A stretch of DNA of 64,000 bases from Pseudomonas sp. H1h (GCF_000633255.1 NZ_AYMJ01000003.1:62001-126000); one strand, 5' to 3'. Positions 16,729 through 26,629 are shown, counted from the first letter of the stretch. The notes: generated by a model from the letters alone, not told the origin. Translations and numbers: made by a program.

Positions 16729-18039
16729 ATGCAAGTTTCTGTTGAAAATACTACTGCTCTTGAGCGCCGCATGAGCGTCACCGTGCCGGCTGAGCGTATT
16801 GAGAGCCAGGTCAACAAGCGTCTGCAGCAGACTGCCCAAAAGGCCAAGATTGCTGGCTTCCGTCCAGGCAAAGTGCCAATGAGCGAAATCAAGCGCCGTT
16901 TCGGTGCTGACGCTCGTCAGGAAGCTGTTGGTGATGTCATCCAGTCGTCCTTCTACGAAGCTGTGGTTGAGCAGAAGCTGAACCCGGCCGGTTCGCCTTC
17001 GATCGAACCAAAATCGCTGGAAGCAGGCAAGGACCTGGAATACGTAGCCGTATTCGAAGTGTTCCCTGAGTTCACCGTTGCCGGTTTCGACGGCATCACT
17101 GTCGAGCGCCTGAGCGCTGACGTGGCTGACGCTGATCTGGACAAGATGCTGGACATTCTGCGCAAGCAGAACACCCGTTTCGAAGTGGCCGATCGCGCTG
17201 CTCAGAACGAAGACCAGCTGAACATCGATTTCGTTGGCAAGGTTGACGGCGAAGCATTCGCTGGCGGCTCCGCCAAAGGCACTCAGCTGGTGCTGGGTTC
17301 CGGTCGCATGATCCCGGGCTTCGAAGAAGGCCTGGTTGGCGCTAAAGCGGGCGAAGAGCGCGTTCTGAACCTGACCTTCCCAGAGGACTATCAGAACCTG
17401 GACCTGGCTGGCAAAACCGCCGAGTTCACCGTGACGGTCAACACCGTTTCCGAGCCTAAACTGCCTGAGCTGAACGAAGAGTTCTTCGCTCAATTCGGCA
17501 TCAAGGAAAGCGGCATCGACGGTTTCCGCACCGAAGTTCGCAAGAACATGGAGCGTGAACTGCGTCAGGCCATCAAGTCCAAGGTCAAAAATCAGGTGAT
17601 GGACGGTCTGCTGGCCACCAACCCGATCGAAGTGCCGAAGGCTCTGCTGTCCAACGAAGTTGACCGTCTGCGCGTGCAGGCTGTTCAGCAGTTCGGTGGC
17701 AACATCAAGCCTGACCAACTGCCGGCCGAGCTGTTCGAAGAGCAAGCCAAGCGCCGTGTAGTGCTGGGTCTGATCGTGGCTGAAGTGGTCAAGCAATTCG
17801 ACCTGAAGCCTGACGAAGCCCGCGTTCGTGAAATGATTCAGGAAATGGCTTCGGCTTATCAAGAGCCTGAGCAGGTCGTGTCCTGGTACTACAAGAACGA
17901 GCAGCAACTGAACGAAGTTCGTTCGGTTGTGCTGGAAGAACAAGTTGTGGATACTGTTCTGCAGAAAGCTAGCGTGACCGACAAATCGGTCTCTTACGAA
18001 GAAGCGGTCAAGCCGGTAGAAGCTCCAAAAGCCGACTGA
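16729..18039 (+). CDS. tig: Trigger factor
   Basis: A 436-residue ribosome-associated chaperone and prolyl isomerase. Residues 1-110 are the ribosome-binding domain with [17 protein letters not shown] (the conserved GFRxGKxP loop). An FKBP-type domain follows ([15 protein letters not shown] start, [19 protein letters not shown]), then the helical chaperone domain to an acidic end. The start is the MQVSVENT methionine preceded by GAGGAA; upstream in-frame sequence lacks a site. It heads the tig-clpP-clpX-lon cluster. Confidence 0.97.
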   Translation: MQVSVENTTALERRMSVTVPAERIESQVNKRLQQTAQKAKIAGFRPGKVPMSEIKRRFGADARQEAVGDVIQSSFYEAVVEQKLNPAGSPSIEPKSLEAGKDLEYVAVFEVFPEFTVAGFDGITVERLSADVADADLDKMLDILRKQNTRFEVADRAAQNEDQLNIDFVGKVDGEAFAGGSAKGTQLVLGSGRMIPGFEEGLVGAKAGEERVLNLTFPEDYQNLDLAGKTAEFTVTVNTVSEPKLPELNEEFFAQFGIKESGIDGFRTEVRKNMERELRQAIKSKVKNQVMDGLLATNPIEVPKALLSNEVDRLRVQAVQQFGGNIKPDQLPAELFEEQAKRRVVLGLIVAEVVKQFDLKPDEARVREMIQEMASAYQEPEQVVSWYYKNEQQLNEVRSVVLEEQVVDTVLQKASVTDKSVSYEEAVKPVEAPKAD

Positions 18040-18065
18040 TTGTTTTTGCGTTAAGAAGTACACAC

Positions 18066-18091
18066 ATAAGCCAGCCTTCGAGCTGGCTTAT
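18066..18091 (+). other. Intercistronic hairpin between tig and clpP
   Basis: A perfect ten-base-pair stem (ATAAGCCAGC / GCTGGCTTAT) with a six-base loop and no T run. It may limit read-through or protect mRNA ends rather than terminate fully. Confidence 0.55.
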
Positions 18092-18131
18092 GCGTATTCA
18101 AGACATAACTATTTGGGAGTGACTGCAGAGC

Positions 18132-18767
18132 ATGTTCCGTAATTCGTATATTCAGCAGAACTCTGATATCCAGGCCGCAGGCGGCCTGGTCCCGATGGTT
18201 GTCGAGCAATCTGCTCGTGGCGAGCGCGCCTATGACATCTACTCGCGCCTTCTGAAGGAGCGCGTAATCTTTCTGGTGGGTCCTGTAGAGGACTACATGG
18301 CCAACCTGATCTGTGCGCAATTGCTGTTCCTTGAAGCGGAAAACCCGGACAAGGACATCCATCTTTACATCAACTCCCCAGGCGGTTCGGTGACAGCGGG
18401 CATGTCGATCTACGACACCATGCAGTTCATCAAGCCAAACGTATCGACGACCTGCATTGGTCAGGCCTGCAGCATGGGTGCATTCCTGCTGACGGCCGGT
18501 GCTCCCGGCAAGCGTTTCTGCCTGCCGAACTCGCGCGTGATGATTCACCAGCCACTGGGCGGTTTCCAGGGCCAGGCATCGGACATCGAAATCCATGCCA
18601 AGGAAATCCTCTTCATCCGCGAGCGCCTCAACACGCTGATGGCCAAGCACAGCGGTCGTACGCTTGAAGAAATCGAACGCGACACCAATCGCGACAACTT
18701 CATGAGTGCAGAAGCTGCGAAGGAATACGGCCTGATCGACGAAGTCATCAGCCAGCGTCCCGCGTAA
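18132..18767 (+). CDS. clpP: ATP-dependent Clp protease proteolytic subunit ClpP
   Basis: A 211-residue serine protease forming the tetradecameric chamber that degrades substrates fed by ClpX or ClpA. The triad is intact: Ser114 in ACSMGAF, His139 in MIHQPLGG and Asp188 in RDNFMS. A short N-terminal propeptide similar to the E. coli one is likely removed. The oxyanion-region [11 protein letters not shown] is conserved. It lies between tig and clpX, matching the standard order. Confidence 0.97.
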   Translation: MFRNSYIQQNSDIQAAGGLVPMVVEQSARGERAYDIYSRLLKERVIFLVGPVEDYMANLICAQLLFLEAENPDKDIHLYINSPGGSVTAGMSIYDTMQFIKPNVSTTCIGQACSMGAFLLTAGAPGKRFCLPNSRVMIHQPLGGFQGQASDIEIHAKEILFIRERLNTLMAKHSGRTLEEIERDTNRDNFMSAEAAKEYGLIDEVISQRPA

Positions 18768-18790
18768 AATAAGCAGCTCAAAATAAGGTT

Positions 18791-18831
18791 GGTCGGCAGG
18801 TCCGACCACCAGCGGGCTTGAAAAAGCCCGC
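18791..18831 (+). other. Two consecutive hairpins between clpP and clpX
   Basis: The first stem is GGTCGG / CCGACC with a five-base loop. The second is GCGGGCTT / AAGCCCGC with loop GAAA. Neither is followed by a T tract, so they may be RNase barriers or attenuators within the operon. Confidence 0.5.
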
Positions 18832-18879
18832 AATAGCCTTCATCTTGTGTTGCAAGCCTATCGGATTTGGATCGAACGA

Positions 18880-20163
18880 ATGACTGACACCCGCAACGGC
18901 GAGGACAACGGCAAGCTGCTCTATTGCTCCTTCTGTGGCAAAAGCCAGCATGAAGTGCGCAAATTGATTGCCGGCCCCTCGGTCTTTATCTGCGACGAGT
19001 GCGTCGACCTGTGCAACGACATCATCCGCGAGGAGGTGCAGGAAGCACAGGCCGAAAGCAGCGCGCATAAATTGCCTTCGCCTAAAGAAATCAGCGGCAT
19101 CCTTGACCAGTACGTAATCGGTCAGGAACGTGCGAAAAAGGTTCTGGCCGTAGCGGTGTACAACCACTACAAGCGTCTGAACCAGCGTGACAAAAAGGCT
19201 GACGACGTCGAACTCGGCAAGAGCAACATCCTGCTGATCGGCCCGACAGGCTCGGGTAAGACCTTGCTGGCCGAAACACTGGCCCGCCTGCTGAACGTTC
19301 CGTTCACCATTGCCGACGCAACCACCCTCACCGAGGCCGGTTACGTAGGTGAAGATGTCGAGAACATCATTCAGAAACTGCTGCAAAAGTGCGATTACGA
19401 CGTGGAAAAAGCCCAGATGGGCATTGTCTACATCGATGAAATCGACAAGATTTCCCGCAAGTCCGACAACCCGTCGATCACCCGCGATGTTTCCGGTGAA
19501 GGCGTGCAGCAGGCCTTGCTGAAGTTGATCGAAGGCACGGTCGCTTCCGTTCCGCCGCAAGGTGGCCGCAAGCATCCGCAGCAGGAATTCCTGCAGGTCG
19601 ACACCCGTAACATCCTGTTCATCTGCGGTGGTGCGTTCTCTGGTCTGGAAAAGGTTATTCAAAACCGTTCCACCAAGGGCGGCATCGGTTTCAACGCAGA
19701 AGTGCGCAGCAAGGAAGAAGGCAAGAAAGTCGGTGAATCCCTGCGTGAAGTCGAGCCTGACGATCTGGTCAAGTTCGGTCTGATCCCGGAATTCGTCGGT
19801 CGTCTGCCGGTCCTCGCAACGCTGGACGAGCTTGACGAGGCTGCGCTGATGCAGATCCTCACCGAGCCGAAAAATGCTCTGACCAAGCAGTATGCCAAGC
19901 TGTTCGAGATGGAAGGCGTGGATCTGGAGTTCCGGACCGACGCACTGAAATCGGTCGCCAAGCGTGCCCTGGAACGTAAAACCGGTGCCCGTGGGTTGCG
20001 TTCGATTCTCGAAGGTGTGCTGCTCGACACAATGTACGAAATCCCCTCGCAGTCCGAGGTGAGCAAAGTCGTCATCGATGAAAGCGTGATCGAAGGCAAG
20101 TCCAAGCCACTGTATATCTACGAAAACAGTGAGCCGACGGCCAAGGCAGCGCCGGACGCGTAA
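18880..20163 (+). CDS. clpX: ATP-dependent Clp protease ATP-binding subunit ClpX
   Basis: A 427-residue AAA+ unfoldase that delivers substrates to ClpP. The N-terminal zinc-binding domain shows CSFCG and CDECVDLC. Walker A is [12 protein letters not shown], Walker B is VYIDEIDKI, and the ClpP-binding IGF-type loop is GIGF. The start was placed at MTDTRNGE, the family N-terminus. It is followed by a strong terminator before lon. Confidence 0.97.
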   Translation: MTDTRNGEDNGKLLYCSFCGKSQHEVRKLIAGPSVFICDECVDLCNDIIREEVQEAQAESSAHKLPSPKEISGILDQYVIGQERAKKVLAVAVYNHYKRLNQRDKKADDVELGKSNILLIGPTGSGKTLLAETLARLLNVPFTIADATTLTEAGYVGEDVENIIQKLLQKCDYDVEKAQMGIVYIDEIDKISRKSDNPSITRDVSGEGVQQALLKLIEGTVASVPPQGGRKHPQQEFLQVDTRNILFICGGAFSGLEKVIQNRSTKGGIGFNAEVRSKEEGKKVGESLREVEPDDLVKFGLIPEFVGRLPVLATLDELDEAALMQILTEPKNALTKQYAKLFEMEGVDLEFRTDALKSVAKRALERKTGARGLRSILEGVLLDTMYEIPSQSEVSKVVIDESVIEGKSKPLYIYENSEPTAKAAPDA

Positions 20164-20186
20164 GCGTTCACACTGCCGGAACAAAG

Positions 20187-20213
20187 AAGGGGCCTTCGGG
20201 CCTCTTTTTTTTT
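20187..20213 (+). terminator. Terminator after clpX
   Basis: An eight-base-pair stem (AAGGGGCC / GGCCTCTT, one G-T pair) closed by a UUCG tetraloop and followed by T9. Confidence 0.92.
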
Positions 20214-20239
20214 ATGTCGTTTTTTACATCCGCTTTGCG

Positions 20240-20269
20240 CTTGTTTTTTTTCAAGGCAGCCCCCATCTT
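20240..20269 (+). promoter_or_regulatory. Candidate heat-shock (sigma-32) promoter of lon
   Basis: CTTGTTT followed after 14 bases by CCCCATCTT agrees well with the sigma-32 consensus (CTTGAAA, 13-15 bases, CCCCATNT). It lies 58 bases before the lon ATG. lon is a classic heat-shock gene, which supports the reading. Confidence 0.6.
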
Positions 20270-20326
20270 GGTTTCAAGCTTAATTCCATCTGATTACGGC
20301 CATATGGCCGCCGTAGAGGCGAAATC

Positions 20327-22723
20327 ATGAAGACAACCATCGAATTGCCTCTCCTGCCATTGCGTGATGTCGTGGTTTATCCGCACATGGTTATCCCGCT
20401 GTTCGTGGGGCGCGAGAAATCCATCGAAGCCCTCGAGGCCGCGATGACGGGCGACAAGCAGATCCTGCTGCTGGCCCAGAGAAACCCGGCTGACGATGAT
20501 CCCGGTGAAGACGCTCTCTATCGCGTAGGTACAATCGCCACCGTACTGCAGTTGCTGAAACTGCCGGACGGCACCGTCAAGGTTCTGGTCGAAGGTGAGC
20601 AGCGTGGGGCTGTAGAGCGCTTCAGCGAAGTCGACGGGCACTGCCGCGCCGAGGTCTCGCTGATCGACGAAGTCGACGCTGCCGAGCGCGAGTCGGAAGT
20701 GTTCGTGCGCAGCCTGCTGTCGCAGTTCGAACAATACGTTCAGTTGGGCAAGAAAGTCCCGGCTGAAGTCCTGTCGTCGCTCAACAGCATCGATGAGCCT
20801 GGCCGCCTGGTCGACACCATGGCCGCGCACATGGCGCTGAAAATCGAGCAGAAGCAGGAAATCCTCGAAATCATCGATCTGTCGGCCCGGGTCGAGCACG
20901 TGCTCGCCTTGCTGGATGCCGAGATCGATCTGCTGCAAGTTGAAAAACGCATTCGCGGCCGCGTCAAAAAGCAAATGGAGCGCAGCCAGCGCGAGTACTA
21001 CCTGAATGAGCAGATGAAGGCCATTCAGAAGGAGCTGGGCGACGGTGACGAAGGTCACAACGAAATCGAAGAGCTGAAAAAGCGCATCGATGCTGCCGGC
21101 TTGCCAAAAGATGCCCTGGCCAAGGCCACTGCCGAGCTGAACAAGCTCAAGCAAATGTCGCCGATGTCCGCTGAAGCCACCGTGGTGCGCTCCTACATCG
21201 ACTGGCTGGTGCAGGTGCCGTGGAAGGCGCAAAGCAAGGTACGCCTCGACCTGGCGCGTGCTGAAGACATTCTTGATGCCGATCACTACGGTCTCGAAGA
21301 GGTCAAGGAGCGCATCCTTGAATACCTCGCCGTGCAGAAGCGTGTGAAGAAGATCCGTGGCCCGGTATTGTGCCTGGTGGGTCCTCCTGGCGTGGGTAAA
21401 ACCTCGCTCGCGGAGTCGATCGCCCATGCCACCAACCGTAAATTCGTGCGCATGGCCCTTGGTGGTGTACGTGACGAGGCGGAAATTCGTGGTCACCGCC
21501 GAACCTACATCGGTTCGATGCCGGGAAGATTGATTCAAAAGATGACAAAGGTGGGTGTACGCAACCCGCTGTTCCTGCTCGATGAAATCGACAAAATGGG
21601 CAGCGACATGCGTGGCGACCCGGCGTCGGCGTTGCTGGAAGTGCTCGATCCAGAGCAGAACCACAACTTCAACGATCACTATCTGGAAGTCGATTACGAC
21701 CTGTCCGACGTGATGTTCCTGTGCACCTCGAACTCGATGAACATCCCGCCAGCACTGCTGGACCGGATGGAAGTGATTCGTCTGCCGGGCTACACCGAAG
21801 ACGAAAAGATCAACATCGCCGTCAAGTACCTGTCGCCTAAGCAGATCACCGCCAACGGTCTGAAGAAAGGCGAGCTGGAATTCGACGAAGAAGCCATCCG
21901 CGACATCATCCGTTACTACACCCGTGAAGCCGGTGTGCGTGGCCTTGAGCGGCAGATTGCCAAGGTCTGCCGCAAGGCCGTCAAAGAGCATGCGCTGGAA
22001 AAACGCTTCTCGGTGAAAGTGACAGCTGATGCGCTGGAACACTTCCTCGGTGTGCGTAAGTTTCGCTATGGTCTGGCTGAGCAGCAGGACCAGATCGGTC
22101 AGGTCACCGGCCTCGCCTGGACTCAGGTGGGCGGCGAACTGCTGACGATCGAAGCCGCCGTCGTGCCGGGTAAAGGCCAACTGATCAAGACCGGTTCGCT
22201 GGGCGATGTAATGGTCGAATCGATCACCGCAGCCCTGACGGTGGTGCGCAGTCGCGCCAAGAGTCTGGGCATTCCGGTGGACTTCCACGAGAAGCGCGAC
22301 ACGCACATCCACATGCCGGAAGGGGCGACCCCGAAAGACGGTCCTAGCGCCGGTGTGGGCATGTGCACGGCACTGGTTTCGGCATTGACCGGGATTCCGG
22401 TACGCGCCGATGTCGCCATGACCGGCGAGATCACCCTGCGTGGTCAGGTGCTGGCGATTGGTGGTCTGAAGGAAAAACTGCTCGCGGCTCACCGTGGCGG
22501 AATCAAGATTGTGATTATTCCGGAAGAGAACGTGCGTGATCTGAAGGAGATTCCTGACAATATCAAGCAGGATCTGCAGATTAAACCGGTTAAATGGATT
22601 GACGAGGTCCTGCAAATTGCGCTGCAATACGCGCCGGAGCCCTTGCCGGATGTGGCTCCGGAGATAGTTTCCAAGGACGAAAAACGTGAGTCTGATTCAA
22701 AGGAAAGAATTAGCACGCATTAA
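20327..22723 (+). CDS. lon: ATP-dependent protease Lon (LonA)
   Basis: A 798-residue cytosolic protease for misfolded and regulatory proteins. It has the N-terminal LON substrate-binding domain (LPLLPLRDVVVYPHM), a central coiled coil, an AAA+ module with Walker A GPPGVGKTSLAE and Walker B LLDEIDKMG, and a C-terminal protease domain with nucleophile Ser674 in DGPSAG and the Lys in GGLKEKLLAA. It sits between clpX and hupB as in other pseudomonads, with its own heat-shock-like promoter. Confidence 0.97.
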   Translation: MKTTIELPLLPLRDVVVYPHMVIPLFVGREKSIEALEAAMTGDKQILLLAQRNPADDDPGEDALYRVGTIATVLQLLKLPDGTVKVLVEGEQRGAVERFSEVDGHCRAEVSLIDEVDAAERESEVFVRSLLSQFEQYVQLGKKVPAEVLSSLNSIDEPGRLVDTMAAHMALKIEQKQEILEIIDLSARVEHVLALLDAEIDLLQVEKRIRGRVKKQMERSQREYYLNEQMKAIQKELGDGDEGHNEIEELKKRIDAAGLPKDALAKATAELNKLKQMSPMSAEATVVRSYIDWLVQVPWKAQSKVRLDLARAEDILDADHYGLEEVKERILEYLAVQKRVKKIRGPVLCLVGPPGVGKTSLAESIAHATNRKFVRMALGGVRDEAEIRGHRRTYIGSMPGRLIQKMTKVGVRNPLFLLDEIDKMGSDMRGDPASALLEVLDPEQNHNFNDHYLEVDYDLSDVMFLCTSNSMNIPPALLDRMEVIRLPGYTEDEKINIAVKYLSPKQITANGLKKGELEFDEEAIRDIIRYYTREAGVRGLERQIAKVCRKAVKEHALEKRFSVKVTADALEHFLGVRKFRYGLAEQQDQIGQVTGLAWTQVGGELLTIEAAVVPGKGQLIKTGSLGDVMVESITAALTVVRSRAKSLGIPVDFHEKRDTHIHMPEGATPKDGPSAGVGMCTALVSALTGIPVRADVAMTGEITLRGQVLAIGGLKEKLLAAHRGGIKIVIIPEENVRDLKEIPDNIKQDLQIKPVKWIDEVLQIALQYAPEPLPDVAPEIVSKDEKRESDSKERISTH

Positions 22724-22747
22724 TACGTTTTTGCCTGGGGGGCTTCC

Positions 22748-22777
22748 TTGACAGCTTTTTAGAGCCCTTGTTATAAA
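22748..22777 (+). promoter_or_regulatory. Sigma-70 promoter of hupB
   Basis: A consensus -35 TTGACA and -10 TATAAA (five of six) separated by 18 bases, about 95 bases before the hupB start codon, consistent with the high expression of HU. Confidence 0.7.
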
Positions 22778-22871
22778 GCGGCTCTTAAGTGTCTGTAGGC
22801 CATTCAGCACTCGTTTTTGCTTTCACCAAAAAACTTAGAATCATCTCAAAATAGATATAAGGGGACTTAGA

Positions 22872-23144
22872 GTGAACAAGTCGGAACTGATTGATGCTAT
22901 CGCTGCATCCGCTGATATCCCGAAAGCTGCTGCTGGCCGTGCGCTGGACGCTGTAATCGAATCCGTCACTGGCGCTCTCAAGGCTGGCGACTCCGTTGTT
23001 CTGGTTGGTTTCGGCACTTTCTCCGTGACTGATCGTCCAGCTCGCGTTGGTCGTAACCCACAGACCGGCAAGACGCTGCAAATCGCTGCTGCTAAAAAGC
23101 CAGGTTTCAAAGCCGGTAAAGCACTGAAAGAAGCGGTTAACTAA
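22872..23144 (+). CDS. hupB: DNA-binding protein HU-beta
   Basis: A 90-residue histone-like nucleoid protein, forming dimers that bend DNA without sequence preference. The family signature [21 protein letters not shown] and the DNA-intercalating proline arm (RNPQTGK) are present. It starts with GTG, preceded by GGGGACTTAGA. It has its own strong promoter and lies between lon and the tRNA-like gene. Confidence 0.96.
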   Translation: MNKSELIDAIAASADIPKAAAGRALDAVIESVTGALKAGDSVVLVGFGTFSVTDRPARVGRNPQTGKTLQIAAAKKPGFKAGKALKEAVN

Positions 23145-23201
23145 GTTAGTTTGTTTCAGGTTTTTACCCATCCGGGTCGGGGTCATGCCTGACTTGGCAG
23201 C

Positions 23202-23277
23202 GGAGCGGTAGAGCAGGTCGCTGAAGCAGTGGCCTGTAACGCCGGGATCGAGGGTTCGAGCCCTGTCCGCTCCGCCA
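23202..23277 (+). ncRNA. tRNA-Asp-like gene with altered anticodon (probable pseudo-tRNA)
   Basis: A 76-base tRNA-like sequence with a perfect acceptor stem identical to bacterial tRNA-Asp (GGAGCGG / CCGCTCC), discriminator G, encoded CCA and a T loop of the GGTTCGAGCC type. Against tRNA-Asp the anticodon loop reads CTGTAAC instead of CTGTCAC (GTA, a Tyr anticodon). The D stem cannot pair (GAGC opposite AAGC), and the anticodon stem keeps only three canonical pairs. It is immediately followed by its own terminator. It could be a decaying tRNA-Asp copy or a repurposed tRNA-like RNA. It is not a normal tRNA-Tyr, which would be class II. Confidence 0.65.
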
Positions 23278-23285
23278 GTTACGAG

Positions 23286-23312
23286 AAGGCGCATCCTCGG
23301 ATGCGCCTTTCT
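23286..23312 (+). terminator. Terminator after the tRNA-like gene
   Basis: A ten- to eleven-base-pair stem (AAGGCGCATC / GATGCGCCTT) followed by TTCTT, nine bases after the encoded CCA. It supports transcription of the tRNA-like unit. Confidence 0.75.
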
Positions 23313-23380
23313 TCTATCCGGATTCTACCCACGCTCCACGGTTGCCAAATTTTTGAAGTTCAACCGTTTCTGGGGGACGC

Positions 23381-25252
23381 ATGCTGCAGAATATCAGGGA
23401 CAATTCACAAGGCTGGATTGCCAAGACCATTATCGGGGTCATCGTTGCACTGATGGCTTTGACCGGTTTCGATGCCATTTTCAAGGCCACCACGCACACC
23501 AACGATGCGGCCAAGGTCAATGGTGAAGAAATCAGCCAGAACGAGCTGAGCCAGGCCGTTGACATGCAACGCCGTCAGCTGATGCAACAGCTGGGCAAGG
23601 ACTTCGATGCTTCCTTGCTTGACGAAAAAATGCTCCGCGAATCGGCCCTCAAGGGTCTGATCGATCGCAAGCTGCTGCTGCAAGGCGCAGAACAGTCGAA
23701 ATTCGCTTTCTCCGAAGGTGCACTGGACCAGGTGATCCTGCAGACCCCTGAATTCCAGGTGGACGGCAAGTTCAGCTCCGAGCGCTTCGACCAGGTGATC
23801 CGTCAACTGGGCTATACCCGCATGCAATTCCGCCAGATGCTGGCTCAGGAAATGCTGATCGGTCAGTTGCGTGCCGGTGTGGCTGGCAGCGGTTTCGTCA
23901 CCGACGCCGAAGTGCTGGCCTTTGCCCGTCTGGAAAAACAGACCCGCGATTTCGCCTCGCTGAACGTCAAGGCCGACCCTGCCGCAGTCAAGCTGACCGA
24001 CGATGAGGTCAAGGCTTACTACGACGAGCACGCCAAGGAATTCATGACCCCTGAACAGGTGGTTGTCGATTACGTCGAGCTGAAGAAGTCTTCGTTCTTC
24101 GACCAGGTTGCCGTGAAGGACGAGGACCTGCAGGCGGCGTATCAGAAAGAGATTGCCAATCTGTCGGAACAGCGTCACGCGGCGCACATCCTGATCGAAG
24201 TCAACGACAAGACCACCGATGCTCAGGCCAAGGCGAAGATCGAAGAAGTCCAGGCGCGTCTGGCCAAGGGCGAGAAATTCGAAGCGCTGGCCAAGGAGTT
24301 CTCGCAGGATCCGGGTTCGGCCAACAATGGCGGTGACCTCGGTTTCGCAGGTCCTGGCGTCTACGATCCAGCCTTCGAAAAAGCCCTGTACTCGCTGAAC
24401 AAGGACCAGGTGTCCGAGCCGGTGCGTACCGACTTCGGTTATCACCTGATCAAGCTGCTGGGTGTTGAAGCGCCTGAAGTGCCGACCCTGGCCAGCCTGA
24501 AAGACAAGCTGACCCGCGAGCTGAAGACCCAACAGGTTGAGCAGCGTTTCGTCGAGGCGACCAAGCAACTGGAAGATTCGGCGTTCGAAGCATCTGACCT
24601 GGCTCAGCCAGCGGCTGATCTGAAACTGACCGTGCACACTTCCAAGCCGTTCGGCCGTGAAGGTGGCGAGGGTATCGCGGCCAACCGTGCTGTGGTGGCG
24701 GCTGCCTTCAGCCAGGAAGTGCTGGAAGAAAACGCCAACAGCACCGGCATTGAGCTGGATCCGGAAACCGTGGTTGTGCTGCGCGCCAAGGAACACCTGA
24801 AGCCTGAGCAGTTGCCGCTGGAAGCCGTGAACACGGCAATCCGTGCCCAACTGACCAAAGAGCACGCCAGCGCTGCTGCCAAGACCAAGGCTGATCAGTT
24901 GATTGCCAGCCTGCGCGATGGCAAGACTCCTCTGGACAAAGCGGTTGATGGTCAGAACTGGAAGGTTGTTGCTGCGGCGACTCGTGCTCAGGAAGGGGTT
25001 GACCCGACTGTGCTGCAGGCGCTGTTCCGTATGCCGAAACCAGTGTCCAAGGACAAGCCGACTTTCAGCAGCGTGACGTTGCAGGACGGCAGTCTGATGA
25101 TCGTGCGCCTCAATGGCGTGAACGAAGCGGTGGCGCCGACTGATGAAGAGAAGGCGCAGTACCGTCGCTTCCTTGCTTCTCGTGAAGGGCAGCAGGACTT
25201 TGCGGCGTTCCGCAAGCAGTTGGAAAGTCAGGCGGACATCAAGCGGTATTGA
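23381..25252 (+). CDS. ppiD: Periplasmic chaperone/peptidyl-prolyl isomerase PpiD
   Basis: A 623-residue inner-membrane-anchored foldase. Residues 12-31 (GWIAKTIIGVIVALMALTGF) form the single anchor. A SurA-like chaperone region follows, then one parvulin domain at about residues 265-360 (RHAAHILIEV, FSQDPGSANNGGDLGF, FGYHLIKLL), and a second SurA-like segment. The protein assists outer-membrane proteins leaving the SecYEG translocon. It follows hupB in the conserved order. Confidence 0.95.
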   Translation: MLQNIRDNSQGWIAKTIIGVIVALMALTGFDAIFKATTHTNDAAKVNGEEISQNELSQAVDMQRRQLMQQLGKDFDASLLDEKMLRESALKGLIDRKLLLQGAEQSKFAFSEGALDQVILQTPEFQVDGKFSSERFDQVIRQLGYTRMQFRQMLAQEMLIGQLRAGVAGSGFVTDAEVLAFARLEKQTRDFASLNVKADPAAVKLTDDEVKAYYDEHAKEFMTPEQVVVDYVELKKSSFFDQVAVKDEDLQAAYQKEIANLSEQRHAAHILIEVNDKTTDAQAKAKIEEVQARLAKGEKFEALAKEFSQDPGSANNGGDLGFAGPGVYDPAFEKALYSLNKDQVSEPVRTDFGYHLIKLLGVEAPEVPTLASLKDKLTRELKTQQVEQRFVEATKQLEDSAFEASDLAQPAADLKLTVHTSKPFGREGGEGIAANRAVVAAAFSQEVLEENANSTGIELDPETVVVLRAKEHLKPEQLPLEAVNTAIRAQLTKEHASAAAKTKADQLIASLRDGKTPLDKAVDGQNWKVVAAATRAQEGVDPTVLQALFRMPKPVSKDKPTFSSVTLQDGSLMIVRLNGVNEAVAPTDEEKAQYRRFLASREGQQDFAAFRKQLESQADIKRY

Positions 25253-25276
25253 TGTTTGACTGAGTCGTGACAGGAA

Positions 25277-25308
25277 AGCCCCGATCTGATGGTCGGGGCT
25301 TTTTTTTG
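25277..25308 (+). terminator. Terminator after ppiD
   Basis: A ten-base-pair stem (AGCCCCGATC / GGTCGGGGCT, one G-T pair), four-base loop, then T8. Confidence 0.9.
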
Positions 25309-25370
25309 GCCTGGTTTTTTGGTCGTGGCGGCCCAGCCGACCATTCCCCCACTGAACAAACCCAATCGCC

Positions 25371-25400
25371 CTGTGGGAGCGAGCCTGCTCGCGAAGGCGG
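25371..25400. repeat. Single REP element
   Basis: One arm with core GTGGGAGCGAGCCTGCTCGC, between ppiD and the converging MFS gene. I see no inverted partner nearby. Confidence 0.8.
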
Positions 25401-25432
25401 CCTGGCAGCCACCCACCCCCTCACAATCCCAA

Positions 25433-26629
25433 TCAAGCAAACCCATGCCCCCGCGCCCTGACTGCCGCACCCAAGGTCAAAACCAGCAGCCCCACCACAA
25501 TCCACGGAAAGCCCCCAACTCCCAGATTCCCCAGCAGCAAACCACCCGCCAGCCCACCCCCGGCAATCCCGACATTCCACAGCGTCACCAGCATCGATTG
25601 CGCCGTATCGGCAGCCTCTCCAGCGGATTTTGCCGAGGCAGTCTGCAGCAGGGAGGGCATCGCGCCGAATGCCAGGCCCCACACGGCGACCGCGCTGTAG
25701 ACCACTGACGCCGATTCACGCCACAGGCCGAGGGCGATGGCCGAGAGCATGAACAGCACCGTGCTGATCAGCACCAGTTCGCGCAGCCAGCGATCGATCA
25801 GGCTGCCGACGATCCACAGACTCAGCACCGAGGCCAGACCGAACACCAGCAACACCCGATCGATATCACTACCCAGTCCCGATGGTTGCAGGAACGGTGC
25901 GATGTAGGTGTACAGCAGGTTGTGGGCGACCACGTAGGACAGGGTTACGAACAGCACTGAGCGCACGCCGGGCAGGGTAAAGACCTGACGCAAGGGCAGG
26001 CGTTTTCCTGTGCGTTCGCCGGCGAAATCCGGCACTTGCAAACGCACCCAGATCACCAGCAGTAGCGTCAGTGCGGTCATGATGGCGAAGCTCAGGCGCC
26101 AGCCCACCAGGGTGCCGAGCAGCGTGCCGGCCGGTATGCCCAGCGACAGTGCAAGCGGCGCGCCCAGCATGGCGACGGTGATCGCCCGGCCTTGCAGGTG
26201 GGGGGCAACCATGCGGCTCGCATAGCCTGCCAGCAGCGCCCACAACAGTCCGGCAAAGACCCCGGCGAGCAAGCGTGCGATCAACGTCAACCAGTACAGC
26301 TCCGACAGGGCGGTGATGCTGTTGGCGATGGCAAACCCGCCGATGGCTGACAACAGCAATGGTCGACGACGCCAGCCTCGGGTGGCGATGGTCAGCGGGA
26401 TGGCCGCCAGCATCGAGCCGATGGCATACAGCGTTACCAGTTGCCCGATCAGCGCCTGTGAGACATTCAGGCCCGCGCTCATTTGTGGCAACAGGCCGGC
26501 GGGCATGGCTTCGGTCAGCACCGTGATGAAGCCGGCGGTGGCCAGGGCCAGCAGGGCGCCAAGGGGTAATCGTTCGCGTGCCTCGGCCGGCTGGGTGAGG
26601 TCTGCGGAGGTCAGTTGTGCATCGTTCAT
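25433..26629 (-). CDS. MFS transporter, DHA1 type
   Basis: A 398-residue, 12-helix permease. The first helix reads GALLALATAGFITVLTEAMPAGLLP, typical of sugar-efflux or drug-exporting DHA1 members. The motif-A loop is degenerate (TRGWRRRP), and the central loop ERTGKRLPLRQ is short and basic. It is divergent from a LysR gene 121 bases away, which probably controls it. The substrate is unknown. Confidence 0.85.
   Translation of the reverse strand: MNDAQLTSADLTQPAEARERLPLGALLALATAGFITVLTEAMPAGLLPQMSAGLNVSQALIGQLVTLYAIGSMLAAIPLTIATRGWRRRPLLLSAIGGFAIANSITALSELYWLTLIARLLAGVFAGLLWALLAGYASRMVAPHLQGRAITVAMLGAPLALSLGIPAGTLLGTLVGWRLSFAIMTALTLLLVIWVRLQVPDFAGERTGKRLPLRQVFTLPGVRSVLFVTLSYVVAHNLLYTYIAPFLQPSGLGSDIDRVLLVFGLASVLSLWIVGSLIDRWLRELVLISTVLFMLSAIALGLWRESASVVYSAVAVWGLAFGAMPSLLQTASAKSAGEAADTAQSMLVTLWNVGIAGGGLAGGLLLGNLGVGGFPWIVVGLLVLTLGAAVRARGHGFA

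Noticed and set aside
20294..22627. Minus-strand open frame of 777 codons opposite lon
   Set aside because: Length alone is impressive, but it mirrors the lon coding frame (high GC leaves few stops in this antisense frame), its composition is His/Gln/Asp/Arg-rich and it has no recognisable domain.
22761..22787. AGAGCC / GGCTCT hairpin after lon as a terminator
   Set aside because: The stem is only six base pairs with a long loop and no T tract after it, and it overlaps the hupB promoter.
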